Assembly: GCF_000715205.1 (NCBI RefSeq)
Contig: NZ_JOTP01000007.1
Span: 62,001-126,000, forward strand
Length of the DNA: 64,000 bases
Direction: 5' to 3'
Source of the DNA: Bacillus zhangzhouensis
Lineage (GTDB): Bacteria; Bacillota; Bacilli; Bacillales; Bacillaceae
Shown here: piece after piece, positions 9,026-20,197 of the stretch
Position numbering within the stretch: the stretch's first letter is position 1
Layout: each line of letters starts with the position of its first letter
Notes under the pieces: model-generated
The model's database searches: none
What the model was told of the DNA's origin: nothing
The model's input: only the letters and a program-made list of their open reading frames with translations
Position numbers and translations under genes: made by a program

Positions 9026-10127
9026 TGTGTATACAAAAATGGGGAGCTATCCAGAGCAGGATGTAACCTTCTTACTCAAGGACTTATCATCAATTGAAAT
9101 GGAGAAAAGTACTGAGGAGCGAGAACGTTCTATTCAGAGCGGTGCGCATTATTCAGAAATGCTGCCAATTGAATATAAGCCGACGGCATCATATATGACC
9201 TTATTCTATCAATCTCTTGAAGAAAGTAAGCATAAGGTAGCGGAAGCAGTAGCCGTTGTGGCAGAACAAATTGTGAAAAAGCGAGGCTTCCACACCGTGC
9301 TTTGCAGCTTGGCGCGGGCTGGTACACCGATCGGGGTGCTTATCAAACGATATATTCGCAAGACGTATGGTCTCGATCTGCCTCATTACAGCATCTCTAT
9401 TATTCGAGACCGAGGAATAGACGAGAATGCGCTGCATTATATGCTCAAAGAACATCCAGGCTTTGAGGTTGCCTTTATTGATGGCTGGACTGGAAAAGGT
9501 GCTATTTCCAAAGAGCTTCAAAAAGCTGTGATTGATTTTGAAAATAAATATGGGATTCGTCTTTCTAGTGAGCTGGCTGTACTGGCTGACCCTGGCTATT
9601 GTACAAATGTATACGGCACAAGAGAGGATTTCCTCATTCCGAGTGCTTGCCTGAATTCGACGGTGTCAGGACTTGTTAGTCGAACGGTATTAAACAACCG
9701 CTGGATTCATGCCGATGATTTCCATGGAGCCAAATATTACGAAGAGCTGCTGGATGAGGACGTGTCCAATCTGTATGTGGATACGATTGAAGAAGCATTT
9801 TCTTGTCTCGGACCAAATGTAAAAGAAAAAGCAGAGACTATTCTCGCGCAGGGGGCGCCTGCTGACTGGCGGGGGATGACATCTATTGAAGCAATCGGTC
9901 AGGAATTCGGAATTGAAAATACACATTTGATTAAGCCAGGTGTTGGTGAGACGACTCGTGTGCTGCTCAGAAGAATCCCTTGGAAAATCCTGATTCAGCC
10001 TGGGTCTCAGGAGAAGCTGAAGCATATTTTGCTTTTGGCAGAGGACAGAGGCGTTCCAGTCATTGAATATGCGAATATGTCTTACACGTGCTGCGGATTA
10101 ATTCGCCCAATGGAGCAATCGTCATGA
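9018..10127 (+). CDS. StiP-family protein (cysteine-protease-like/PRTase-like) of the Ter module
   Basis: A 369-residue protein matching the StiP family found beside TerD genes. Seen: the N-terminal YPEQDVTFLLKDLS, SGAHYSEMLPIEY near residues 42-54, LARAGTPIGVLIKR (a phosphoribosyltransferase-like nucleotide loop), FIDGWTGKGAI near 155-165 and LADPGYC near 190-197. Comparative genomics places StiP in the same predicted nucleoside-like biosynthetic module as its neighbours; whether it acts as a peptidase or a PRTase is unresolved. ATG 9018 overlaps the previous stop by 8 bases and the next start overlaps its own stop (ATGA). The operon position is certain, the function is not. Confidence 0.8.
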   Translation: MANVYTKMGSYPEQDVTFLLKDLSSIEMEKSTEERERSIQSGAHYSEMLPIEYKPTASYMTLFYQSLEESKHKVAEAVAVVAEQIVKKRGFHTVLCSLARAGTPIGVLIKRYIRKTYGLDLPHYSISIIRDRGIDENALHYMLKEHPGFEVAFIDGWTGKGAISKELQKAVIDFENKYGIRLSSELAVLADPGYCTNVYGTREDFLIPSACLNSTVSGLVSRTVLNNRWIHADDFHGAKYYEELLDEDVSNLYVDTIEEAFSCLGPNVKEKAETILAQGAPADWRGMTSIEAIGQEFGIENTHLIKPGVGETTRVLLRRIPWKILIQPGSQEKLKHILLLAEDRGVPVIEYANMSYTCCGLIRPMEQSS

Positions 10128-10939
10128 AAACATTTGCGTTTGCCAGTGATTTAGACCGGACGCTGATATACTCACATCGAATGCTTGAGCAGTATACGTA
10201 TGAGGGATCATATGATTTAGTTGAGGTGCTAGATGAACGGCCGCTTTCCTATATGTCTGTTGAAACGAAGAATTCCTTACAGAGGATTCATCAAACAGGC
10301 TGGTTCATCCCAGTGACGACAAGAACGACTGCACAATATGAACGGATCACCTTCTTTCAACAAGAGCTCAAACCGGAGTATGCCGTCACGACAAATGGCG
10401 GCTGCATCCTCCATCACGGTAAGCCGCTTGAGGATTGGCAGGCGATTGTAGATGAGAGACTCAGAGAGTGTATGCCAGTTAGAGATATGCTGCGAGCCAT
10501 CTCTGAACTTCCGGTTGCGGCATGGGTCAAGCGCACCCGGACAGCGGAAGGAAGATTTCTTTATTTGATCATGAAAGACGAGTATCTTTCTCACATTCCG
10601 CTTGCTGAATTGAAGCTGTGGGGCGAGGAGAGAGGCTGGCAGGTTTCACTTCAGGGCCGGAAGCTTTATTTTATTCCACAGCCGCTCAATAAGTGGGCTG
10701 CTGTTGCTTTTCTAAAGGAAAGGCTTCCGCTTGAATACGTATATGGTGCGGGCGATTCCCTGTTAGATGCAGATCTCATACGTCAGGCGGATACGGGCTT
10801 TGCCCCAAGGCATGGGGAAGTTCTCGACTTTGACCCATCACTTGAGCCGACGGCAGCATCTGGCATGGCTGCGGCAGATGAAATCACCGCTTGTGTCATC
10901 GAGCTGATGAACACTGCAAAAAAGCCTTCGATTCGATAG
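10124..10939 (+). CDS. HAD-family hydrolase of the Ter module
   Basis: A 271-residue HAD-superfamily phosphatase (Cof/phosphomannomutase-like subgroup). Motif I is SDLDRTL (nucleophile Asp9, general acid Asp11), motif II the TTRTT segment, and motif III/IV YGAGDSLLDADLI near 217-229. It probably removes phosphate from the module's product, but the substrate is unknown. The ATG at 10124 overlaps the StiP stop as ATGA, with GGAG 8 bases upstream; an in-frame start at 10088 lies inside StiP and is rejected. It is followed by a 70-base gap before yceG. These four enzyme genes between yceF and yceG are absent from B. subtilis 168, as I recall its yceC-I operon. Confidence 0.8.
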   Translation: MKTFAFASDLDRTLIYSHRMLEQYTYEGSYDLVEVLDERPLSYMSVETKNSLQRIHQTGWFIPVTTRTTAQYERITFFQQELKPEYAVTTNGGCILHHGKPLEDWQAIVDERLRECMPVRDMLRAISELPVAAWVKRTRTAEGRFLYLIMKDEYLSHIPLAELKLWGEERGWQVSLQGRKLYFIPQPLNKWAAVAFLKERLPLEYVYGAGDSLLDADLIRQADTGFAPRHGEVLDFDPSLEPTAASGMAAADEITACVIELMNTAKKPSIR

Positions 10940-11009
10940 CAGAAGTAGAAGGCTGAATGATATGATAGTAGTAGCATTCGAGAAAATCTAGGAGAAAGGA
11001 AGGAGCGGC

Positions 11010-12626
11010 GTGAGTTATAAAGAAATCAATGTTACCCATACACGGGCGGATCAGGAAGCCTGGAAAAACGTGCTGAAAAAGCCGCTCCCTGAACGAGATG
11101 GCTATATAAAGGACGAGCATACGTTATCCTTGCCGCGTCTCGCCGCCCGGGTCCTTGGAACTCCGCATGATGCAACCGATTATTTTATTTATTTACATGA
11201 ATTATTTGAAACAGATGGCATGCATATTTTAAGTGAAACACTCAATCGCCATATTGAGCCGGAGCATTTTCAAGCTCTCCAACGGATTCATTTAATTAAC
11301 CAAGAAGAAAAGGGATTGTCCGTGAATCGCTTTGTGGCTTTTTTAGATGGCGAACAGCTGATTGTACGCCATCCAAATCCTGTGATGAACCGGCATATCC
11401 GCCTTTCTTTGATCAAGGTGTTTGAGCATTTCAAACAGCTACATGAGGGCGGATTTCAGCATCCCGATTTTCGCCGCGTCCTACTAGATGTGGTGAAGTT
11501 TTCAAATAACCATCTAGGACCATGGCTGAAGGAAGTAAATGTAGAAGAAAAAATGCCGGCAGTCATTTGGTATGGAGAGGCGAATAAAAGTCAGCTTTAT
11601 TTTCTTTATTATGTCATGCTGATTGGCTGTGATGTTGTGTTATTTCATCCAGAAGGCAAGGATCCGTTCCGCGAATTAGATCCAGAAGAAAAGCTGACTT
11701 TTATTGATCAGTATCCGGGGACTTCAAAGCTTGAACCGTTCCCTACTGAAAAGCCTGAGAGGAAATCCACGGTGGCGTACCGCTCAACAAGAGAGCTTGA
11801 AGAGGTGCTTTACACAGAAGATTCAATGCTGTATAAGCCGTGGCAATTCAGAGATCATACACCTCATTCCATTACGTTAAAGACAACGTATGACGAGCTG
11901 TTTTTAATTGCAAAGGAACGATCTTTTATCCGCCCTAATTTCAAAGCAGACCGGGACACGATACAGATTCCGAATCTTTTTGCGAAAATGATGGGGGTCA
12001 CGCGAGACAAGCGTGAATACTGGGATCGTATCCACACATTAATGGAGGGGAAAGAGACAAAGATCATTCGCCATTTCCCTTTTACGAAAGAAGTGTCTTC
12101 GAATTATCAATTTCATTATCAGCATGCACTTTCTCCTGCGGGAGAGATTGATCCTGAATTACTAATGAAAAGCAATGTGTGGCAGTTTTCTCATTTATAT
12201 GAGGGCACACAGCGTGCGATGGCAGAGGCGATATCTCGAATCTGTCAGCATCCGAAGCTATTAAAAGAAGGCCAAGAGACCGAATTAGATGTTCGTATTT
12301 ATTTATTCAAGCAGGTTCTGCATATTAGCCAGGATCTCATTGAACTCATTCAAACCTTTGATTATGCACAAACCGTACCGAAAGTGATTTTATACCATAC
12401 GGAATACAATGGTGAGCTGACTCGTTCTGATGCGGCTGCCCTGATTTTTCTGAATGAAATGGGTGTGGATCTCTTCGTGTATCATTCGGCGGGATATCAG
12501 TGTATAGAGCGGTATATAGATGACCAATTATTTGATATACATTGGCTCGATGAAATGGTCATGAACCAAGAGTTTAAAGAGCCGTCCATCGTCAGAAAGT
12601 TATTTCAATCCATTAAAAACCGATAA
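11010..12626 (+). CDS. yceG: YceG family protein of the Ter locus
   Basis: A 538-residue protein matching B. subtilis YceG (537 residues), a family found only in Ter-type clusters. It shows an internal duplication. Residues about 28-62 (IKDEHTLSLPRLAARVLG and following) resemble 300-350 (ADRDTIQIPNLFAKMMG and following), and the KMPAVIWYGE region near 180 resembles VPKVILYHTE near 475. Each half therefore looks like one YceG domain. No catalytic motif is evident to me. The start is GTG 11010, preceded by AAGGAG. It is predicted to serve the metabolite-making part of the stress system. It sits 14 bases before yceH. Confidence 0.85.
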   Translation: MSYKEINVTHTRADQEAWKNVLKKPLPERDGYIKDEHTLSLPRLAARVLGTPHDATDYFIYLHELFETDGMHILSETLNRHIEPEHFQALQRIHLINQEEKGLSVNRFVAFLDGEQLIVRHPNPVMNRHIRLSLIKVFEHFKQLHEGGFQHPDFRRVLLDVVKFSNNHLGPWLKEVNVEEKMPAVIWYGEANKSQLYFLYYVMLIGCDVVLFHPEGKDPFRELDPEEKLTFIDQYPGTSKLEPFPTEKPERKSTVAYRSTRELEEVLYTEDSMLYKPWQFRDHTPHSITLKTTYDELFLIAKERSFIRPNFKADRDTIQIPNLFAKMMGVTRDKREYWDRIHTLMEGKETKIIRHFPFTKEVSSNYQFHYQHALSPAGEIDPELLMKSNVWQFSHLYEGTQRAMAEAISRICQHPKLLKEGQETELDVRIYLFKQVLHISQDLIELIQTFDYAQTVPKVILYHTEYNGELTRSDAAALIFLNEMGVDLFVYHSAGYQCIERYIDDQLFDIHWLDEMVMNQEFKEPSIVRKLFQSIKNR

Positions 12627-12640
12627 GGAGATCAAAGCTT

Positions 12641-13735
12641 ATGACAAATACAAACGGAAATGACATCATTTCAATTGATAAAGAGGAAATCAACATTGAG
12701 AAGGCAGACGACATTCGCGTTCAGCTTCGAAATGAACCAGAAGTACAGAACATTGCGAGACAGATTGATGCGAAAAATCAGCTGGAGCTGCTTGAATACG
12801 GAAAGCAGCCTGCTGTCGAAATCTCTAAGTTCTCTGACCGTATCCTTTCCATGATGCGTTCAACAAGCGTTACAGACTCAGGGACGATGCTTACGCAGCT
12901 TGGAAAGATTATGGATCGTTTTGATAAAAATGATTTTGATGAACCAAAGGGTGGTTTATTGTCAAAAATCTTTAAGCGTGGCGGCGGCATGATTGAAAAG
13001 ATTTTCAGTAAATATCAAACTCTCGGTGCAGAAATTGAAAAAATCAATGTGGAAATCAGTAAATATAAAGACGAAATGACCAAATCGACTGTGACGCTTG
13101 AAGAAATGTACGAGCATAACATTCAATACTATATGGAGCTTGAAAAGTATGTCGTAGCAGGTCAAATGAAAATCGAAGAACTAAAGCAATTGGTTCCTTC
13201 TTATGAAGAAAAAGCGGCTAGTGGAAACCAGCTGGCACAAATGGAGCTGGATACGCTTCGTAATGGTATTCAAGCGCTTGAAGAGCGTGTATATGACCTT
13301 GATATGGCACGGATGGTGGCTCTCCAAACGGCACCGCAAATCCGTTTACTGCAGCGTGGTAATACGAAATTGATCGGAAAAATCAACTCTGCCTTCATCA
13401 TCACCATTCCAATATTCAAAAATGGAATCATTCAAGCTGTCACAGCGAAGAGACAAAAGCTTGTGGCTGATTCAATGAGTGAGCTGGACAGAAGAACAAA
13501 TGAAATGCTGAAGCGAAATGCTGAAAATATCTCTAGTCAAAGTGTTGAGATTGCCAAGTTATCCGGACGTCCAAGTATCGACATTGAAACGATCGAATCC
13601 TCCTTTAATACGATTGTACAAGGGATGAAAGAGACGAAGCAGATCGAAGAGGAAAACAAACGATTACGCGAAGATGGAACAAAACGTATGCTTGAGCTTC
13701 AAGATAATATTAAGCGGGCTGCCCTAGAGTCCTAA
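12641..13735 (+). CDS. yceH: Toxic anion resistance protein TelA/YceH
   Basis: A 364-residue TelA-family protein, mostly alpha-helical and charged, with long coiled-coil-like stretches around residues 120-230 and 270-360 (KINVEISKYKDEMTK, EENKRLREDG). TelA/YceH proteins accompany TerD and TerC proteins and confer tellurite and antimicrobial tolerance by an unknown mechanism. The ATG at 12641 follows AAGGAG. It is the last gene of the operon and is closed by a strong terminator. B. subtilis YceH is the same size (363). There is no signal peptide and no membrane span. Confidence 0.9.
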   Translation: MTNTNGNDIISIDKEEINIEKADDIRVQLRNEPEVQNIARQIDAKNQLELLEYGKQPAVEISKFSDRILSMMRSTSVTDSGTMLTQLGKIMDRFDKNDFDEPKGGLLSKIFKRGGGMIEKIFSKYQTLGAEIEKINVEISKYKDEMTKSTVTLEEMYEHNIQYYMELEKYVVAGQMKIEELKQLVPSYEEKAASGNQLAQMELDTLRNGIQALEERVYDLDMARMVALQTAPQIRLLQRGNTKLIGKINSAFIITIPIFKNGIIQAVTAKRQKLVADSMSELDRRTNEMLKRNAENISSQSVEIAKLSGRPSIDIETIESSFNTIVQGMKETKQIEEENKRLREDGTKRMLELQDNIKRAALES

Positions 13736-13744
13736 AAAAATAAG

Positions 13745-13776
13745 CTGTCTGTAACAAAAGTTGCAGGCAGTTTTTT
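13745..13776 (+). terminator. Terminator of the ter operon
   Basis: CTGTCTGTAAC and GTTGCAGGCAG form an 11-bp stem (two G-T pairs) with an AAAA loop, followed by TTTTTT. The gap from here to opuAA (13777-14130) holds no supported gene. It contains imperfect inverted repeats just upstream of opuAA (GCGAA at 14063 with TTCGC at 14080; ATAAGCG with CGCTTAT around 14059-14098) that could bind a regulator. Confidence 0.85.
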
Positions 13777-14134
13777 ATTCATTTGATTAAAATTTGAGAG
13801 AAAAGGTTTTTACGTGACCATTTTCGGGTAAATCCTGTTCAGAGGAATGGTTCACCCATGAATGAAAAAGTCCGGTGTCATGAGCATTCGACTTATTTTT
13901 TAGCATAATTAGGAATTTCCAGTAAAATATTGTCTGATGAGAGAAAATACCCCGTAAAATATGTAGTTTATGAAGCATTCTATAGGATTTAAGAGTAATA
14001 CGGCGTATAAACTCTAATCACCAGACCTCTATATGGAATTCATACATATTGTGCGGAAATAAGCGAATTCTAAAGATTGTTCGCATCATAACGCTTATGT
14101 TACGGTTATAAAGATGCTAATTTGGAGGGAAAAT

Positions 14135-15400
14135 ATGAATTCTGAAGAGAGAAATATCAAAATCAAGATAAATAATGTATCTAAAATTTTCGGTAAAAAT
14201 GCTAAAAAAGCATCTCAAATGCTTGAAAAAGGGAAAACAAAAAGAGATATCCTTAAGGAGACCGGCGCAACTGTTGGTGTCAATCGAGCAAATTTTGATG
14301 TTTATGACGGCGAGATATTTGTCATCATGGGGCTATCAGGGAGCGGAAAGTCCACACTTGTGAGGCTGCTAAATAGGTTAATCGAACCAACCTCCGGAGA
14401 AATATATATTGATGGGGATATGATAACAAATATGTCAAAGGATCAATTGCGTGAAGTGAGACGGAAAAAGATCAGCATGGTCTTCCAAAACTTCGCATTG
14501 TTCCCGCATCGTACAATTCTTGAGAACACAGAGTACGGACTTGAATTGCAAGGTGTAGAGAAAGAAGAGCGCCGATCTAAAGCGCTTGAATCTTTAAAGC
14601 TTGTTGGACTTGAAGGCTTTGAAGAGCAGTACCCAAATCAATTAAGTGGTGGGATGCAGCAGCGTGTTGGATTGGCACGTGCACTAGCAAATGACCCTGA
14701 CATTTTATTAATGGATGAAGCATTCAGTGCACTAGATCCATTAATTCGTAAAGATATGCAGGACGAATTGCTTGAGCTTCATACGTCTGTAGGAAAAACG
14801 ATTATTTTCATTACCCATGATCTAGATGAAGCGCTTCGCATTGGCGATCGCATTGTTCTCATGAAGGATGGAAATATTGTTCAAATTGGGACACCAGAAG
14901 AGATTTTGATGACCCCTTCTAACGAATATGTTGAACGTTTCGTTGAAGATGTGGATCTTTCTAAAGTATTAACCGCTGGTCATATTATGAAACGTGCAGA
15001 AACAGTTCAGATCGACAAAGGGGCACGTGTTGCGCTCACGCTCATGAAGAACCTTGGAATTTCGTCTATCTATGCAGTGGATAAGAAAAAGCATTTATTA
15101 GGTGTCATTTCTGCACAAGCAGCGAAAAAAGCGGCAGAAGCGGGCGCGTCACTTGAAACGGTTCTTGATAAAGAATTCACGACGGTATTGGAATCGACGT
15201 ATTTGACAGAGATCTTTGATGCGGTGTCTGATGCGGCAAACATTCCAATTGCAGTTGTAGATGAGAAAAACAGAATGAAGGGTATTGTGGTCAGAGGTGC
15301 ATTGATTGGTGCATTATCAGGTAATGATGAGTATATCAACATGTCTGACAACCCAGAAGAAACCAAAGCACAAGAGCCTTCTGCACAGGAGGTAGAATAA
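14135..15400 (+). CDS. opuAA: Glycine betaine ABC transporter ATP-binding protein OpuAA
   Basis: A 421-residue ATPase of the OpuA osmoprotectant importer. Walker A is GLSGSGKST at 66-74, the signature is LSGGMQQR, Walker B is DILLMDEAFSALD, the H-loop is ITHDLDEA, and a pair of CBS domains follows (about 285-400) of the kind that senses ionic strength in OpuA-type systems. The N-terminal helical extension (about 20-45) is typical of this subfamily. The ATG at 14135 follows GGAGGGA; an in-frame start 21 bases upstream has no site. It is the first gene of opuAA-AB-AC, which takes up glycine betaine under hyperosmotic stress. Confidence 0.95.
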   Translation: MNSEERNIKIKINNVSKIFGKNAKKASQMLEKGKTKRDILKETGATVGVNRANFDVYDGEIFVIMGLSGSGKSTLVRLLNRLIEPTSGEIYIDGDMITNMSKDQLREVRRKKISMVFQNFALFPHRTILENTEYGLELQGVEKEERRSKALESLKLVGLEGFEEQYPNQLSGGMQQRVGLARALANDPDILLMDEAFSALDPLIRKDMQDELLELHTSVGKTIIFITHDLDEALRIGDRIVLMKDGNIVQIGTPEEILMTPSNEYVERFVEDVDLSKVLTAGHIMKRAETVQIDKGARVALTLMKNLGISSIYAVDKKKHLLGVISAQAAKKAAEAGASLETVLDKEFTTVLESTYLTEIFDAVSDAANIPIAVVDEKNRMKGIVVRGALIGALSGNDEYINMSDNPEETKAQEPSAQEVE

Positions 15401-15401
15401 G

Positions 15402-17137
<1,736 letters not shown>

Positions 17138-17180
17138 CCAATGATGTGATCGTTCCCTTATAATAGAAGGGAGCATATGG

Positions 17181-17217
17181 AAAAAGCAGTCTGCTCAAAA
17201 AGCGGCTGCTTTTTTTT
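17181..17217 (+). terminator. Terminator of the opuA operon
   Basis: GCAGTC (17186-17191) pairs with GGCTGC (17204-17209), extended by an A-run on the left and eight T on the right. It lies before the following hydrolase gene and inside a longer in-frame extension of that gene, which argues for the shorter start. Confidence 0.75.
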
Positions 17218-17245
17218 ATACATAAGGATGGTGGAAGAGTTGTCG

Positions 17246-18001
17246 ATGATGGATAAGCCAATCATGATTTTCCTGCATGGCGGAGGAGTAAGCAGCTGGA
17301 TGTGGCAGGAACAGATCGAAGCATTTAAAGAAGGATATGATTGCTATACCCCTGATCTCATCGGTCACGGGACAAGAGCAAATGAACAGTCGTTTTCTAT
17401 GAGAGAAAGCGCCCGTGAGATCATCTCATGGATTGAGGAGCATGCGCACGGCCGTACAGTCATTCTCGTTGGATTCTCTCTAGGTGCACAGATTGCCGTT
17501 GATGTGTTATCGAGAGAGCCAGACATCGTAGACATAGCAGTGATCAATAGCGCCCTTGTGATGCCATTGCCGTGGCTCTATTTGATGGTGAAGCCCATTT
17601 TACCTCTTACGTACCCGTTATTAAAGAAAGATTGGTTTATCCAGCTCCAAGCTGAAAAGATGGGAATTCCAACTCATGTACTGGAACATTATGCGGCTGA
17701 TTCGAAACATTTGCAAAAGGGAACCCTTCATACAATGTTTCAAGAAAACCTTCATTACAAGCTCCCAGACACGTTTCAGCAAGCGAAAGCACGGATTCTT
17801 GTGACAGTGGGAGAAAAAGAAAGAGGCATCATGAAACGGTCAGCGAAAAAAATAACGAATGCACATCCAAAGGCAGCAGGATTCATCGTTCCAGACATTG
17901 GACATACGTTTACTTTTGAAAGGAAAGACCTCTTTACTGAAATGATCAAATGCTTTGTAGAGGCGCGTGAGTTACCAGCAGAATTAAAAGAAATCAGGTA
18001 G
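17246..18001 (+). CDS. Alpha/beta hydrolase
   Basis: A 251-residue alpha/beta-hydrolase fold protein. The oxyanion-hole motif is HGGG (11-14), the nucleophile elbow GFSLG at 76-80 (Ser78), and the probable catalytic His is in PDIGHTF near the C-terminus. The substrate is unknown; the family includes esterases, lipases and C-C hydrolases. ATG 17246 is preferred: GGAAGAG at 17233-17239 gives a 6-base spacing. Upstream in-frame starts at 17177 and 17228 either cross the opuA terminator or lack a site. It appears to be a single gene. Confidence 0.75.
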   Translation: MMDKPIMIFLHGGGVSSWMWQEQIEAFKEGYDCYTPDLIGHGTRANEQSFSMRESAREIISWIEEHAHGRTVILVGFSLGAQIAVDVLSREPDIVDIAVINSALVMPLPWLYLMVKPILPLTYPLLKKDWFIQLQAEKMGIPTHVLEHYAADSKHLQKGTLHTMFQENLHYKLPDTFQQAKARILVTVGEKERGIMKRSAKKITNAHPKAAGFIVPDIGHTFTFERKDLFTEMIKCFVEARELPAELKEIR

Positions 18002-18137
18002 TCATGCTATGAGGAAGTGAAGACAGGCATAAAAGGGGCAACTGTGTCTTAGAACTTGTATGATATAGGTATAAAACGCTTACAGCTGAGCTGTTGTACG
18101 ACTGGAAGCTCGTGAGCCATAGAAGGAGGAGCTAATA

Positions 18138-18860
18138 ATGAGTAAAAACTATATCATATTCGGTGCAAGTCAAGGATTAGGGGATGCTTTTGTGAAAGGT
18201 CTTCCTTCAAGTGGAGATACAGTTTGGATTGTGTCGCGAAGTGAACCAAGCAGTTTGAATATAGATGACGGAGTACATAGAATGTGGCTGAAAATCGATT
18301 TATTAAGCCAAACACATATCCCTTTTATGCTCGAAGCATTGGAGAACAAGACCATTGATGTACTGATTTATAACGTGGGTTTATGGGAGAAACGAGGCTT
18401 TGAAGACGATTATTCTTTCGATCAGGACCAGCCAGAGGATATCGCTCATTTAATCAATGTGAATGTTACCTCAACCATTACATACATCCAAGCATTGCTT
18501 CCGCATGTAAGGAAATCTGAGAATGGAAAAATCATCGTGATTGGCTCGACTGCGGGACTCGACCATACGAACCTACCACAGGTTTCCTTTGTAGCGTCTA
18601 AATTTGGATTGCGTGGGATCGTGAATGCACTTAGAGAGCATGTGAGAAAGGATAAAATATCCGTCACCTGTATCAATCCAGGAGAGCTGGCGGCGGAAGT
18701 CCCATATGAAGATGGAGCGGAAAAAGCCATCACCCTATATGATGAAACGAGAATACCTGTACAAGATATTGTAGAGCTTGCGAGATGCGTGATTCATTTA
18801 TCAAGGGTATCCTGTGTGAAAGAAATCAACGTCCCAGCGATGACAGATTTGAATGCTTAA
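18138..18860 (+). CDS. SDR family protein with Phe in place of the catalytic Tyr
   Basis: A 240-residue short-chain dehydrogenase-like protein. The cofactor loop is GASQGLG (9-15), with VNVTS and the Ser of IGSTAG near residue 137. The usual YxxxK is FVASK here, so the catalytic Tyr is Phe while Lys is kept, and NNAG is replaced by NVGL. The fold is clear, but classical dehydrogenase chemistry is doubtful; it may be a cofactor-binding regulatory protein or an altered enzyme. The start is ATG 18138 after AAGGAGGAG. It is monocistronic and ends in a terminator. Confidence 0.8.
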   Translation: MSKNYIIFGASQGLGDAFVKGLPSSGDTVWIVSRSEPSSLNIDDGVHRMWLKIDLLSQTHIPFMLEALENKTIDVLIYNVGLWEKRGFEDDYSFDQDQPEDIAHLINVNVTSTITYIQALLPHVRKSENGKIIVIGSTAGLDHTNLPQVSFVASKFGLRGIVNALREHVRKDKISVTCINPGELAAEVPYEDGAEKAITLYDETRIPVQDIVELARCVIHLSRVSCVKEINVPAMTDLNA

Positions 18861-18879
18861 ATGATCGTGATCAAATAAA

Positions 18880-18913
18880 CCACCCGCTTTAAGAAAAGAC
18901 GGGTGGCTTTTTT
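18880..18913. terminator. Terminator shared by the SDR gene and amhX
   Basis: CCACCCG (18880-18886) and CGGGTGG (18900-18906) with a 13-base loop are followed by a T-run on the plus strand. The A/T-rich left flank allows weaker use by the convergent amhX. Confidence 0.75.
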
Positions 18914-18916
18914 ATT

Positions 18917-20044
18917 TTACGATGAATGCTGCTGAAGCGTTTTGTATACAGCCTCAGTCAAAATCTCAATGCCGGTAAAGATAGCAGAGCGATCGAATGT
19001 CATATAAGGATGATGAAGCCCTGGCTTTAAATCACAGCCTAATCCGAGCATCGTGGATTTGATATGCGGGACTTCTGCTGCATAAAAGTGAAAATCTTCT
19101 CCGCCTGTTGTCACGATCGGTGGATCGAGATGTTCTTTGCCTAAAACGTGTTCAATCGCATCAGACATGATCAGGACGGCATCCTCATTTAATGTCGCAG
19201 CAGGCAAACGATGATCTGTTGAAAGTGTAATAGAAGCGCCAAAGGCGTCCGCTACAGAATGACATGCTCTTTCAATTTCCTTTTCTAGTTCATCCATCAC
19301 TTCGTTTGTTTGTGCCCGCACATCTAATGTAAAAGAAGCCTTTCCAGGTATGATGTTCGAGCTGCCGCCGCCTGCATTCAAATTGGTCATTTTCACAGAA
19401 TGTGCTACTCTTGGATCGACATGTATATGCGCTAGTCTTTGCACGAGGGTAGCAGCGACTTCAATGACGTTGATACCGAGGTGTGGGCGTGCACCGTGCG
19501 CTTCCTCTCCAATAATTGTCCCGATGTAATGATTACTGGACCCGTGTAAAATCGCTGGAGCGCAGCGTCCGTTTAATGTTTCTTGAATTGGGCGCACGTG
19601 CACTCCGTATAAGTAATCGACATCTGCTAACACACCTTTTTCAATCATCTTCAGAGCGCCGCCGCCTCTTTCTTCAGCTGGCTGAAAAATGAACCGGATC
19701 GTGCCGTTCGGTCGTTCTTTTTCCTTTAATGCCATGAAGGTGCCGAGCGCCATCGTCATGTGCGCATCGTGGCCACATGAATGATTGGCTTGAAACTCAC
19801 CATCTACTTCCTGCCAAAGTGCGTCAATATCGGCTCTCACAGCGACCACTGGTACGCCTTCTCCAATTTCACCGATCACCCCTGTACAGTCTTCAAATGT
19901 TCGTGTCTTGCAGCCCATTTTCTTTAATATGTCTTCGATATAAGCAGTTGTATTCGTCTCTTCCCAGCTTATTTCTGGGTGGGCATGCAGGTGTTCAAAG
20001 ATGTCTGTCACGGTTTGTTTCATTTCGTTTGTCAAAGTTGTCAT
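18917..20044 (-). CDS. amhX: M20 family amidohydrolase AmhX
   Basis: A 375-residue M20D metallo-amidohydrolase. Seen: [10 protein letters not shown] near residue 18, the metal-site motifs RADIDALW and HSCGHDAHM near 70-95, [10 protein letters not shown] near 130, and the C-terminal [10 protein letters not shown]. The family hydrolyses N-acyl amino acids or related amides using two divalent metals. The HSCGHDAHM motif and overall resemblance point to B. subtilis AmhX, which is likewise a neighbour of ycgA. The start is ATG 20044 with AAGGAGG upstream on the minus strand. It is divergent from ycgA across a 150-base AT-rich gap, so the pair may share control. The substrate is not known. Confidence 0.88.
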   Translation of the reverse strand: MTTLTNEMKQTVTDIFEHLHAHPEISWEETNTTAYIEDILKKMGCKTRTFEDCTGVIGEIGEGVPVVAVRADIDALWQEVDGEFQANHSCGHDAHMTMALGTFMALKEKERPNGTIRFIFQPAEERGGGALKMIEKGVLADVDYLYGVHVRPIQETLNGRCAPAILHGSSNHYIGTIIGEEAHGARPHLGINVIEVAATLVQRLAHIHVDPRVAHSVKMTNLNAGGGSSNIIPGKASFTLDVRAQTNEVMDELEKEIERACHSVADAFGASITLSTDHRLPAATLNEDAVLIMSDAIEHVLGKEHLDPPIVTTGGEDFHFYAAEVPHIKSTMLGLGCDLKPGLHHPYMTFDRSAIFTGIEILTEAVYKTLQQHSS

Positions 20045-20197
20045 GCGAAGCCTCCTTGTTGACAGCTAATCTGCCAAAACATTCTTTTAGTGAAATAATA
20101 TTGATCTTAAATATCATCAGTGTTTATAATATAACACATCATTTGATTATTCAGAATATTAAGTGAAATTTCGATCGGGACAAAGGGGTTTTGACTG

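Noticed and set aside
13787-13978. 63-codon minus-strand frame between yceH and opuAA
   Set aside because: No ribosome site and no recognisable features; region is more likely regulatory for opuAA.
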